Assembly: GCA_034522155.1 (NCBI GenBank)
Contig: JAXHLP010000002.1
Span: forward strand, 1 to 64,000
Direction: 5' to 3'
Source of the DNA: Salinilacustrithrix sp034522155
GTDB lineage: Bacteria > Actinomycetota > Acidimicrobiia > Acidimicrobiales > Salinilacustritrichaceae
DNA: 64,000 nucleotides
Under the pieces are notes generated by a model. That model saw nothing but the letters and a program-made list of their open reading frames with translations. It did no database searches and was not told where the DNA came from. Shown here in pieces: positions 29,537 to 38,297 of this stretch. Both the position numbers and the translations under genes were made by a program. How positions within the stretch are numbered: the stretch's first letter is position 1; each line of letters starts with the position of its first letter.

Positions 29537-30450
29537 TCACAGCGGCCTGATCCTCCTCGTCGACGGCCGCTCGTCGGCGAGCACGGCTTCGTAGGCGACC
29601 GGAGGCAACATGTTCGCCGAGCTGTGCCGGCGCCGGTGGTTGTAGCGGTCGATGAAGTCGGCGACCTCGCGTCGGGCCTGGTCCTTGGTGGCGAAGTGCC
29701 GGCGCGACAACAGCTCCCACTCGAGCGTCGAGTTGAAGCTTTCAGCGACGGCGTTGTCCAGAGCCGACGCCACCCGACCCATCGACTGGACCACGCCGAG
29801 CGCCTTGCACGCCTTGGTGAACAGATCGCCGGTGTACTCGCCGCCCTTGTCGGAGTGGAAGATCACGCTGGCCACGTCACCGCCACGAACGGCGGCGGCC
29901 ATCAACAGCGCAGCCTTGGCGAGTGGGGCGTCGTGGTGCTCACCGATCGCGAACCCGGGCAGGCGGCGCGACGCCAGATCCTCGACGATGGCCAGGTACA
30001 GCTTGCCCTCGTCGGTGGGGATCTCGGTCAGGTCCCCGCACCACTTCTGGTTGATCCGCTCGGCGGTGAAGTCCCGGCCGACCAGGTCCGGGATCGGCGC
30101 CGCCGCCTTGTCCGGGCGGGTCAAGCTCCGCCGCTTGCGCTTCGGGCACCGGCCGACGAGGCCCTGGCGGGCCATCGACGCCGCCACCGTGTTCACCGAC
30201 ACCGACCAGCCCTCTTCGACCAGGTCCTCCCACGCCCTCGGGAGCCGTACGTGCCTGGCGTGCCTCCCGAGTCCTCGAAGGACGCCTTCGCCGCCGCGTC
30301 CAACTCGACCCGCCGTTGCTCGCGGCCCGTGGGTGGCCGGTTGAGCCACTTGTAGAACGTCGACGGCGCCACGCCGAGGTATCGGCAGCACTTCGCGTGG
30401 GGCACGCCATGATCGGTCCTCTGGGCAGCGATGAACGATGCCACGGTCAT
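29537..30450 (-). CDS. IS3-family transposase OrfB (DDE integrase)
   Basis: Catalyses transposition. The ATG at 30450 has GGAGG seven bases upstream and overlaps the orfA stop (ATGA), so translation is probably coupled. N-terminal HTH_21-like segment: RYLGVAPSTFYKWLNRPP, then YGSPRVWEDLVEEGWSVSVNT. Catalytic core: QKWCGDLTEIPTDEGKLYLA with the first Asp, FHSDKGGEYTGDLF with the second Asp, DNAVAESFNSTLEWELL with the Glu, then FIDRYNHRRRHSSANMLPP. One base appears missing near 30243, where the frame shifts between GTYGS and WEDLVEEG. All three catalytic acids are intact. Length about 304 residues. Confidence 0.9.
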
Positions 30451-30737
30451 CGCGTCGCCTCCTTCACCCACAGGACCACCGATCGCTTGAGGACATCACG
30501 CTCCATCCTCAGCTCCGCGTTCTCGTGCTCGAGCTGGTTGAGCCGAGCCCGCTCGTCGACGGTCAGCCCCTCGGACTCGCCCCGCTCGATCCGGTCCCTC
30601 TTCACCCAGTTGCCGAGCGTGCCCGGGTGCAACCCGAGATCGTCGGCGACCTGGGCGATCGACTTGCCGGTCTCACGAACGATCCGCACCGCGCCCTCAC
30701 GGAACTCCGGGTCGTACTTCCTTCGCACTTCTGCCAT
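30447..30737 (-). CDS. IS3-family transposase OrfA (helix-turn-helix)
   Basis: DNA-binding subunit of the IS3 element, 96 residues, intact: MAEVRRKYDPEFREGAVRIV, then the HTH region ETGKSIAQVADDLGLHPGTL and GNWVKRDRIERGE, followed by a leucine-rich coiled coil NQLEHENAELRMERDVLKRS. It ends in ATR with TGA overlapping the orfB ATG. Many IS3 elements make the OrfAB fusion by -1 frameshifting on an A-rich slippery run; no such run is evident at the junction here. Confidence 0.92.
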   Translation of the reverse strand: MAEVRRKYDPEFREGAVRIVRETGKSIAQVADDLGLHPGTLGNWVKRDRIERGESEGLTVDERARLNQLEHENAELRMERDVLKRSVVLWVKEATR

Positions 30738-30766
30738 GACATCTCCTCATAGTGGATGTCTCCACA

Positions 30767-30948
30767 CTTCGAGGGGATGCCCGCGGCGGCGGCGGCGGAC
30801 GGCGACGGTCTTGCCGGAGCCGACTTCGCCGGTGATCACGCCGAGGGCGGCTTCGTTGACACACCAGGTGATGCGGGCGCCCCGCCGTCGCCACGACCGA
30901 CAACTCGGCGAGCACCACCCCATCCTCACCGGACCTGACGCAACACAA
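30767..30948 (-). pseudogene. Fragment of an AAA ATPase from a transposition module (TniB/ExeA-like)
   Basis: A short piece reads ARITWCVNEAALGVITGEVGSGKT followed by VAVR: the block LGVITGEVGSGKT is a Walker A as found in ExeA/TniB-type ATPases that accompany DDE transposases, where it lies about 50 residues from the start. The reading ends where the IS3 terminus begins at 30766, so the rest of the ATPase is gone. The N-terminal portion upstream also appears frame-shifted. Confidence 0.6.
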
Positions 30949-30976
30949 CGCCTACGTCCTCAACGAACGTGTCGCC

Positions 30977-31591
30977 CTACGGTCGGGCTGCGGAGGTCAG
31001 GTGATCGATCAGCAGCCGCAAGCCGGTGGCGATCACGACCGCCTTGGAGACCACCTGGCCGCCGTCGCGGACATGCAGGTAGGTGGCGTCGAACCACACG
31101 TAGATGAACGGCTGGTGATCCAACCGGCGGGTGCGCAGGTGGGCGACCTCGACATCGATCTCCTTGCAGATCCGCGACACCGTCGACTTCGACACGCCCG
31201 AGTCACAGCCCAGGGCGCGGACGAGGTCATCGACCTTGCGGGTCGAGGTGCCCTTGATGTAGGCGGTCATGATCACCGCCCACAGGGCCTTGTCGATCCG
31301 CCGGCGCGGTTCCAACAGCTCCGGGAAGAACGACCCCGACCGCAACTTGGGGATCTGCACCTCCACATCACCGGCCGGGGTCGACAGCTGCTTCGGGCGG
31401 TGCCCGTTGCGTTGGGCCGTGCGCGTGTCGGTGCGCTCGCCCGGAGCCGCGCCGATCCGGGCGGTGAGCTCGGCCTCGACCAGCTCCTGGATCGACACCC
31501 GCAAGATCTCCGCCAGCGACGACGCAAGCGTTCCATCGTCATCGAGTAGACGCGCGCTCAGCTCCGACAGGGCAGACTCGTTGGTGGCCAT
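30977..31591 (-). pseudogene. IS256-family transposase, truncated after the first catalytic Asp
   Basis: The ATG at 31591 follows AAGGAG and opens MATNESALSELSARLLDDDG. The mutator-type signature is clear: LVEAELTARIGAAPGERTDTR, RNGHRPKQLSTPAGDVEVQIP, KLRSGSFFPELLEPRRRIDKA, AVIMTAYIKGTSTRKVDDLV, LGCDSGVSKSTVSRICKEID, then FIYVWFDATYLHVRDGGQVV (first Asp of the DDE triad) and SKAVVIATGL. Family members run about 400 residues; here the homology stops near residue 192 and an unrelated tail LLIDHLTSAARP leads to a stop. The second Asp and the Glu are missing, so it is inactive. Confidence 0.85.
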
Positions 31592-31726
31592 CGTGCGACT
31601 CCTTCTCAGTTGGTTCAGGTCTTCTGAGAATCGCACGGTGGCCAACCACGTCATGGGGACCCCCACGCCGGGCCGGCCTACCTACACCACGTGATGGGAC
31701 TCACCCTCGGTTGTGTTCCATGCTGG

Positions 31727-33579
31727 TCAAGGCTCGGGAACGATCTCATGCCCACCAGCCAGATGGCCGCAGACAGTCGCACCATAGATCTGCTCGCGCG
31801 CCGGTTCCGGCAAGACCGCGAATGCCGGCGATGGCGGCCTCGACGGCACCACGGTCCACGAGCTCGAATACCGGATTCGATGGGTCGTCGAGCAAGTGGC
31901 GCCGTATGACGTCGAGGTCGGATGCCTCCGTCTGGCGGCGACCTCTGATCTCACCGTCGCTCGTCTTCGATTGGACAGCCGCTTTGGTGGCGGGAGCGGT
32001 GGAACGTGATCGGGCTTCGACGATCGGCTTGGTACACGTTCGTCGGGCCAGCCGCCCTTGTCGAACGGTGCGTCCGCGAGGGCGGGCACCGTTCGTCTGT
32101 ACAGCTCGCGGTAGATCCGCTGCCGAGTGACGTTCCCGGGCGCCGATGGAGACATGCGAGATGCACGCCCGCTGGCGAGTGCAGGGAAGACCGCGGTTGT
32201 TCTCGTCGACCTTCCTGGGTCGGCCCGAACCACCGACGCATCCGTTGTCGGATGTACATGCTGTCGACGACATCCTGTGGTGCGTCGTTTCCTCGTCGAA
32301 TGCCGGCGTAGGCAGCCGACAGGAGCTCGCGCTGGAAGTGCTCGAGGATCGAAGGTCTGACGATACCGGCGGAACCGATACCAGAGTGGACCAGCAGGGT
32401 CTGTTGTAGGCCGGCATGGTGCGGAGTCGTGTCGTGGCGGGGTAGTTGGTCGAGAGCGTCTCGCCGTACAGGCCGTTCAGGGTCATGCGGGTTCCGTCGG
32501 GCGGCATCGATGAGCCCCCGTCGTGTGCATTGCGCATGCCCGCGGAGTCGCCGACGTTCATCCGGAGCACCAGCTCCCGTCGGGTGCATTCGGGGTACGC
32601 TGCGGCAGCTCGATCCCTCCGGTACACGATTTGCCCGAGGAGATCCGGATCGAACCCCGTTTCGTGTCGAAGGCCGTACTCGTTCGCGAGCGAACCGTCG
32701 CGACGACGACATCGGGTAGGTCCGGTCCGCCGAACGTTCGGTATTCGAAGTCGTGCCGCGACACCTTCGGCAAGGAGAACGGCGAGGATGGTGCGGGAGT
32801 CCTTTCCACCGGTCAGCTCGACCACCTTGTTCGGCGCGGGCGGAGTGCCGCAGCGTACCCGATGGATGCGACGATGTCGGAGTAGAGCTCCTCGAGCGAG
32901 GCTTCCGGGTCTTCCTTCGACGGGACGATGCCAGGGCGCTGGCGCATCGCGGTAGGTGACGCCATCGGGTGCTGACGTGAGCTCGGACGCCGAACGGGAC
33001 CATCTCGACGTCCTCGAACCCGGTGCGGTCGCCGATCGGGTAGCCGGTGTAGGCGAGCCAGCCGACGCCCATCGGGTCGCGCCGCGGCGGTCCCTCGACG
33101 GACAAGCGGGCGGTGAGCGGGAGACGGGTCGAGATTGCTCGACGCCCCACCGACCTGTGCTCGGTACAAGGGATGCGTGAACAACGAGTCGTTCGCGACG
33201 GCGCCGCGACCGCTGCGCGTCCGAGCGACACGGCCGCGAAGATGCCGAGGAGTTCGTCCGTGCCGTGCTCGAGCGGGTGTGTCCGGAGGTGATCGGCGAG
33301 TCGCTTCGCCCAGGCTCCTTCCCGCCGGCCAGGGGCCCGACCGTGGCCACAGCTGACCGGCGAATCCCGTCAGCCCGTCGGCTTCCAGCGTGCAAGCGGC
33401 TGCCCAGGCCGAGATCGACATCGTCCTGCCAGCCAGCGACGACCACCGTGCCGGTTTCGTTGGCCCAGAGAGTGCTGCCGGGTCGGCCTGGAAGGTAGAT
33501 CGCTCGGATCCGGGTCGCCGGAGGGCAGCGATCGTGTGGTCCGGGATCTTCGTCCGGCGACCACTGCGAAGGTCAGCAT
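31727..33579 (-). CDS. Asparagine-synthase-like PP-loop protein, copy 2
   Basis: The ATG at 33579 overlaps the end of the upstream sulfotransferase. Blocks: MLTFAVVAGR, SLPSGDPDPSDLP/LWANETGTVVVAGWQDDVDLG (33500-33420, in part), DGLTGFAGQLWPRSG, GVGWLAYTGYPIGDRTGFEDV (33075-33010, in part), MVPFGVRAHVS, YSDIVASIGYAAALR, the ATP-binding PP-loop VVELTGGKDSRTILAVLLAE (32826-32767), ANEYGLRHETGFDPDLLG, YPECTRRELVLRMNVGDSAGM (32595-32535, in part), LNGLYGETLSTNYPATTRLRT, DVVDSMYIRQRMRRWFGPTQE (32275-32210, in part) and HLLDDPSNPVFELVDRGAVE near 31880. LTGGKDSR corresponds to the SGGxDS loop of asparagine synthetases. Same family and order as 24365-26352. Substrate unknown. Frame changes are frequent. 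Confidence 0.6.
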
Positions 33580-34154
33580 CGAGCCACGCCCCGCTTCGGT
33601 GGCCTCCTGGTCAGGACGATGCCGGAGATGCTCGAGGAGCACGAACAGGCACGGCTCCGCCCGCATGTGGAACTCGCTCGGCCACCGGATGGTGCTCGCT
33701 GTCTCCACTCGTGGCCCGAGCATGTAGTCGCAGTGCGGGGCCGGATCGCGGCACGTAGAATACGACGTCGATCTCGTCGAAGAGCCTCGCGGATGCAGGC
33801 GGTCGAGCTCGACGAGCGCTCTCCTCTCGCAGGCCGTAGAAGTACTCGCCGGAGATGATACGTCACCTCGGCTGCGGGAACCGGCGACCTCGCGCCGCAG
33901 GTCGTCCCAGTACGGCGGAGCCGTGAGCGGCGGATGGCGTCGTCGTCGTGCATCGGCGCGCTGGGCGAACTCCCGCTGGATCTTGGCCGTGGGTCCGAGG
34001 ATGGTCGCGAGCAGGTTGTGGTTGGTGGCGCCTCCTGGGCGGTGACGGGTACAGCATCCCGGCCTTCCGCAGCAGGCCGGGCGTTGTTCTTCAACGAGGT
34101 CTGCAGCGTCGTGGTGCCGGTCTTCGCCGTGCCGATGTGCAGGATCAGTCGCAT
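33573..34154 (-). CDS. Sulfotransferase (HIGTAKTGTTTLQ type)
   Basis: The ATG at 34154 overlaps the TGA of the preceding gene. It opens MRLILHIGTAKTGTTTLQTS (phosphosulfate loop), then LKNNA, GMLYPSPP (34050), TNHNLLATILGPTAKIQREFA (34030-33970, in part), APPYWDDLRREVA, TFYVVRDP-like segment and HCDYMLGPRVETA (33740-33710), FHMRAEPCLFVLLEHLRHRPD (33680-33620, in part), ending VARC with TGA at 33573-33575. The blocks match the plus-strand gene at 27300. The gene is short for a sulfotransferase (about 194 residues by coordinates), so a segment may be lost or merged by reading errors. Confidence 0.58.
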   Translation of the reverse strand: MRLILHIGTAKTGTTTLQTSLKNNARPAAEGRDAVPVTAQEAPPTTTCSRPSSDPRPRSSGSSPSAPMHDDDAIRRSRLRRTGTTCGARSPVPAAEVTYHLRRVLLRPARGERSSSSTACIREALRRDRRRILRAAIRPRTATTCSGHEWRQRAPSGGRASSTCGRSRACSCSSSISGIVLTRRPPKRGVARC

Positions 34155-34728
34155 CGCTGCTGGTCTCGGTTCGCCCACGGGAACGGAACTGCCGGCTCGG
34201 GCACCGACAGGAGCTCGCACAGCGGTGCCCACCCCTCGCCCGCGGTGATGTCGAGCTCGAGGAAGTCCGAGCCGACCACGCGAAGTGGCCCCGGACCCGG
34301 TCGAGGTGGTCCTCCCACTCGCGGGTCCAGCCATCGCGGTCGATCTCCAGGAACGTGCCGTGGTACTCGCCCGCCGCCTCCTTCGCCCGGTTGCGCTCGA
34401 CGTGACGCCGGCGGCTCTCCAGCCAGTCCTCGAGCGGCCGGACGGTCAGCACGAAGCGGCTTCCCGGGTACTGCTCGTCCACGAGCTCCACGTTGCGGTA
34501 CAGCGGCTCGATGTCGGAGAACGCGTCGTAGCGGGGATCGAGGTCGTCGAGCGCCGGACGTCCGGCTGCCAGCGCCGCCTCGACGGTCCGGCGCGTCTCG
34601 GGTCCGCCCCAGTGGAGGCTTCGGAACCCGAGGATCGTCATCGCCTCGTGGAACGACGAGGTCCCGGTCTTGTTCAGGCCGACGCAGAAGATCCGGGGCC
34701 GGTCGGGACGGAGCGCCGGATCAGCCAC
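34145..34728 (-). CDS. Sulfotransferase (LNKTGTSS type)
   Basis: The GTG at 34728 overlaps the TGA of the upstream gene (DWSRG stop). It opens MADPALRPDRPRIFCVGLNK; the phosphosulfate loop is VGLNKTGTSSFHEAMTILGF (34692-34633). Then SLHWGGPETRRTVEAALAAG, LDDLDPRYDAFSDIEPLYRN (34553-34497), LVDEQYPGSRFVLTVRPLED with the 3'-phosphate region TVRPLEDWLESRRRHVERN (34452-34395), YHGTFLEIDRDGWTREWEDH, and after a frame change near 34270 ELDI..GEGW and FPWANRDQQRCD, with TGA at 34145-34147. About 194 residues, typical for this small sulfotransferase subfamily. Mostly one clean frame. Confidence 0.78.
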
Positions 34729-35590
34729 GGGACCAGTCCTCCAGCGACGACCGGTCCCCGTAGCCGGCCCGGGCCATGGTGTCGCCGGCGAGATCGACGA
34801 ACTTGCGCCGCCGGCGCCGGTCCCAGTCGGCCCAGTCGTCGTCGTCGGGCCGGGACGGGTCGTGGACCCAGCTCGAGTTGATCCGCTGCTTGCCGAAGAA
34901 GTTCCCCGGGCCGGGGTGGTGCCGGGTCCCGAGGAACTCGAGGATCCGCTCGAATCCGGTCTCCGGGTCGGACGCGAGGTCCTCGTTGCGGACGGTGAGG
35001 CATCGGTCGCCGTGCACCTCGCCGAAGTCGAGGGCAGCTTCGACCCAACGCGCCCACGTGTCACAGCCCTTGGCGAAGTCGGACGACCAGGTCGGGATCT
35101 CCTTCGGCTGGGCGGCGTCGAGCGTGGAGCGGTCGAACTTGCGCTCGAAGTTCGACATCGATCGGACGACCTGGCGGCCGTCGCGCACGATGTGGACGAA
35201 CGACGCCCCGGGGAACAGCGCGGCCACCGTCTCCACCATCGGTGTGTAGAGCGGGGTCTGGTCGATCCAGCGCTTGCCGTCGGCGCGGCTGGAGAAGAGG
35301 GCGTTGAGCCCGAGACCGAGGAACGCGAGCAGCTCGTCGAGATCGACCTCCTCGTGCGCCAGCCACGACGGCGTCACCCGGTTGGTGTGCCGCTCCCACG
35401 AGCGCTCGGCGCGCCGGTCGTTGAAGAGGTCGTGGAGGATGTAGGACTCCTTGCCCACCCGCAGGTCGGGGTGCCGGTTGAGCGACTGGGCCAGGGCCGT
35501 CGTGCCCGACCGGGGCGAACCGATCACGAAGATGGGATCCGGGCAGATCCCGTCGAGCGCGAGGTAGGGGGCGACGTGGTCGGCGCTCAC
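34721..35590 (-). CDS. Sulfotransferase, intact (289 aa)
   Basis: One uninterrupted frame. The GTG at 35590 overlaps the stop of the upstream glycosyltransferase. Motifs: phosphosulfate loop FVIGSPRSGTTALAQSLNRH (residues about 21-40), HPDLRVGKESYILHDLFNDR, RWIDQTPLYTPMVETVAALF, 3'-phosphate motif FVHIVRDGRQVVRSM (about 130-145), FAKGCDTWARWVEAALDFG, CLTVRNEDLASDPETGFERI, and a C-terminal basic stretch DWDRRRRRKFVDLAGDTMAR. This is a Sulfotransfer_3 family protein of normal length, acting in the cytoplasm on a nucleotide- or lipid-linked glycan. It is part of the minus-strand run of overlapping genes from 46 kb to 31.7 kb. Confidence 0.88.
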   Translation of the reverse strand: MSADHVAPYLALDGICPDPIFVIGSPRSGTTALAQSLNRHPDLRVGKESYILHDLFNDRRAERSWERHTNRVTPSWLAHEEVDLDELLAFLGLGLNALFSSRADGKRWIDQTPLYTPMVETVAALFPGASFVHIVRDGRQVVRSMSNFERKFDRSTLDAAQPKEIPTWSSDFAKGCDTWARWVEAALDFGEVHGDRCLTVRNEDLASDPETGFERILEFLGTRHHPGPGNFFGKQRINSSWVHDPSRPDDDDWADWDRRRRRKFVDLAGDTMARAGYGDRSSLEDWSRG

Positions 35591-38297
35591 CGGCGTGCGC
35601 CCTCGTCGAGCTTCACCGTCCCGACGTAGTCGGTGGCGTCCCGGTTGTAGTACGGGGGCGCGCGGTCGGGATCAACGTTGTGCTTCCAGCCGTACTTGTA
35701 CCGGTGGGCCTGGAGCAGCAGGTTCGATCGGGCCTGGCTGCTGGTCCGGCGGGCGTGGATCACGCGGGCTGCGGGGACGGGAGAGAGCTCGATGCCCAGT
35801 TCCCACGCCCGGTGCCAGTAGTCGGTGTCCTCGCAGAACGCCGGGCTGAACCACTCGTCGAACACCCCGACCTCCTCGTAGACGGCCTTGGTCATCATGA
35901 AGCACCACCCTGAGGTCCCGCCCTGGTCGGGCCAGGCGAACCCGCGACCGTCGCAGTGGTCGGTGTAGGGGAAGGCCACCCGGCGCCCGTCGTTCGCGGC
36001 TTCGTAGAGCGCCTCGTCCCAACCGGGTTCGACGGTGCAGTCGCTGTTCAGCACCACGACGGCGTCGGCGGTGGAGAGGCGGATGCCGGTGTTCCAGCCG
36101 GTGGCGACGCCGCGGTTCTGGTCGTACCGGTAGACCTTGGCCGCGTAGGAGACCTCGTGTGGCGACCCGTTGTCGACCACGATCACCTCGGTCGGGATGC
36201 GGGCCACCTCCCAGATCCGGTCGATGGTGCGCCGGGCCATCTCGGCCAGCTCCGGTGTCCGGCTCCAGACCGGGATGCTGATGCTGAGGAGCGGCTCGGG
36301 CGGAGCGTCGTCCGGCGTGCCGTCGTAGAGGAAGCGGGGGTCGGTGTTCGGGAACGGCTCGATCGTGGTGGCGGGTGCGGACACTTCGGAAACGGCTCCG
36401 GTGGCTTCGGCGACGCCCTTGGCGTGCATGAGTCGGAACAGCGAACGATACGTCTTGTGGAGCTCGTCGAGGACCGACGGGTCATCGTTCGCCGCGGCCT
36501 CGAGCGCGGCGGCCTTGCGGCGCAGCGCAGGCTCGGTGAAGCGTCCCTCGGACCACAGCTGCTCGCTGTCGCCGGGGAGCAGCCGCGCCGCGATGTCGGT
36601 CCCCGGGTGCAGGGACGCCACGACGGCGTGCGCCCGGCCCTTCGCCAGCGTGCGGGCGCAGAAGCCGTCGAGGTCGAGCGGGCGCACCATCTCGCTGCGC
36701 GCCGAGGGGTCGTAGGTGACCCGCAGCCCGCGAGACGCGAGACGCCAGGCCATCTCGACGTCGATCGAGTACTCGAGGCGCTGGTCGTGCAGTCCGTGGT
36801 GCACCAGCAGCGACCGCTTGCACGAGATCCGTCCCTCCCAGAAGCCCCGCCAGTCCAGCTCCTGGCCGGGACCGAGCCGCTCGTAGGCGAACATGAGCCG
36901 GTCGACGTCGGTGATGTAGTGCATCAGCGGCGACGTCTCCAGCTCCGGTGCCCAGTCGGTGTGGCCGAGGACCGCGTCGGCCTCGGCGGGTCGGGCTTCG
37001 TGGGCTAGGAGGTGGCGTTCGAGGTAGTCGGGCGCGGCCCGGTCGTCGTCGTCGAAGAAGAGCACGAGCGGGGCCCGGGCCAGCAGCACGGCGTGGTTCT
37101 TGGCCGCGCTGCGTCCGGCGTGGGCGATGCGGAGACCGACGAGGTGCAGGCGGTCGCCGAACTCGGCGAGCATGGCCGGCAGCGCCGAGTGCTCGGAGCC
37201 GTCGTCGACGAGCACGACCTCGTAGTCGTCGCGGGGCGAGGGTCTGCTCGGCGAACGATCGGAGGCAGTCGGCCAACAGATCGGTGCGGTTGTACGTGGC
37301 GATGAGCACGCTGATCCGCGGGGAGCCGGTTCGGCGTCCACCGCGATCGGGCGCGACGGGTCGTTCGCCGCCGTCCGCGGTCCAGAGGCGGCTGGTGGAC
37401 GGGTCGAAGCGTGTCGCCGCCGTCCTTCAGCGGTGTCCGGAGGCCGATGGTGACCTGGTCGGCGATGGCCGTGGGGCCGGCGAGACCGGCGCCGCGCCGC
37501 ACCGACACGACGGGGAGCGGGGTCAGGCCTGCGACCTCGCGACCGACCACGCCGAGGTGGCGCTCGGTCGCCGGCGGTCCGGCCGTCGGGGCCGCTGGCG
37601 TGCGCCGGCTGGAGGCGATCGACGTCGAGCGTCACCTGGGTGGCGATGAGCCGGTCGAGGAAGCCGGAGGGGACGACGGCATCGTCGCGGATCAGCACGG
37701 TGAAGTCGGCGTCGGCGTCGTCCGGGAGGGTCGGGAACGTCGACTCCGCGTCGCTCTGCCAGTGCTGCACGACCGCCGAGGGTCTCGCTGGCCCGCAGCT
37801 CGCTCATCAGCGCGGGCGACGGCCCGGTGCGCGACGCCGGATAGGTGCCGATGACCGTGACCGAGGCCGTCGGTGTCGGGTCGAGCAGGGCCCCGGCACC
37901 CAACTCGTCGAGGTCGTAGATGAGCATGTGCTCGTCGTCGTGGACCCGCCGGTAGCGCTCCTCGAGGTGCGCCTGCAGCTCCGGGAAGCGGTGGCGCCAC
38001 GAGAACTGGGTGCGGGGCAGGACGAACCACCGGGCGCCCGCCAGTGCGCTGCGCCTCCAGGTGCGTGATCGCGGCTCGGCCGTCGACCGGGTCGTAGCCG
38101 GCCCAGCCGCCGTCTCGCCCCTGCGGGAAGTGCCAGCACGTCTGCGAGCCCGCGTCGACGAACCCGTCGTCGCCGCCCGAGGCGACCAGCACGATGGCCC
38201 CGGGCGCGGCGACGTTCTGGATGCGCCGCCGCGACCTCGGTCGTCGTGGCCTGGTCCTCCGCGGAGGAGGACGACGCCCACGGGCCGTCACCGGCGA
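35587..38297 (-). CDS. Large protein with two GT2 glycosyltransferase domains
   Basis: The N-terminal part reads APGAIVLVASGGDDGF, CWHFPQGRDGGWAGYDPVDG, ARWFVLPRTQFSWRHRFPEL, EERYRRVHDDEHMLIYDLDE, then TVIGTYPASRTGPSPALMSE and DFTVLIRDDAVVPSGFLDRL. The first GT2 domain starts near 37310: VLIATYNRTDLLADCLRSF, DYEVVLVDDGSEHSALPAML, AAKNHAVLLARAPLVLFFDD with the DDDD metal site. The second GT2 domain (36290-35620): LLSISIPVWSRTPELAEMAR, EVIVVDNGSPHE, GVATGWNTGIRLSTADAVVV, LNSDCTVEPGW, WCFMMTKAVYEEVGVFDEWF, AFCEDTDYWHRAW. From 37000 down to the TGA at 35587 the frame is clean. Frame changes lie at about 37790, 37560 and 37240. It may start at a GTG near 38297, or be fused to the GT4 gene upstream; no unambiguous junction was found. 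Confidence 0.72.

Larger units (their letters stand above)
29534..30766 (-). mobile_element. IS3-family insertion sequence
   Basis: About 1.23 kb carrying orfA and orfB on the minus strand. The upstream end is well placed: TGTGGAGACATCCACTATGA begins at 30766 on the minus strand and runs into orfA. The downstream end is less certain; orfB stops at 29537 and a TGT starts at 29534, but the match to the other terminus is weak. No target-site duplication is visible, and the two flanks belong to different genes (glucose dehydrogenase-like on the left, AAA ATPase fragment on the right). Confidence 0.7.

Noticed and set aside
29652..30344. A plus-strand open frame opposite the IS3 transposase
   Set aside because: Ser/Arg/Thr-rich shadow of a gene with an intact DDE triad on the other strand.
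29534..31591. A composite transposon bounded by IS3 and IS256 carrying cargo
   Set aside because: Only the IS3 is near complete, the IS256 part is truncated, no matching pair of ends flanks the region and no target duplication is visible.
35956..37008. A 350-codon plus-strand open frame opposite the two-domain GT2 gene
   Set aside because: Low-complexity Gly/Val/Arg-rich translation without motifs, lying exactly over GT2 motifs such as VIVVDNGS on the other strand.
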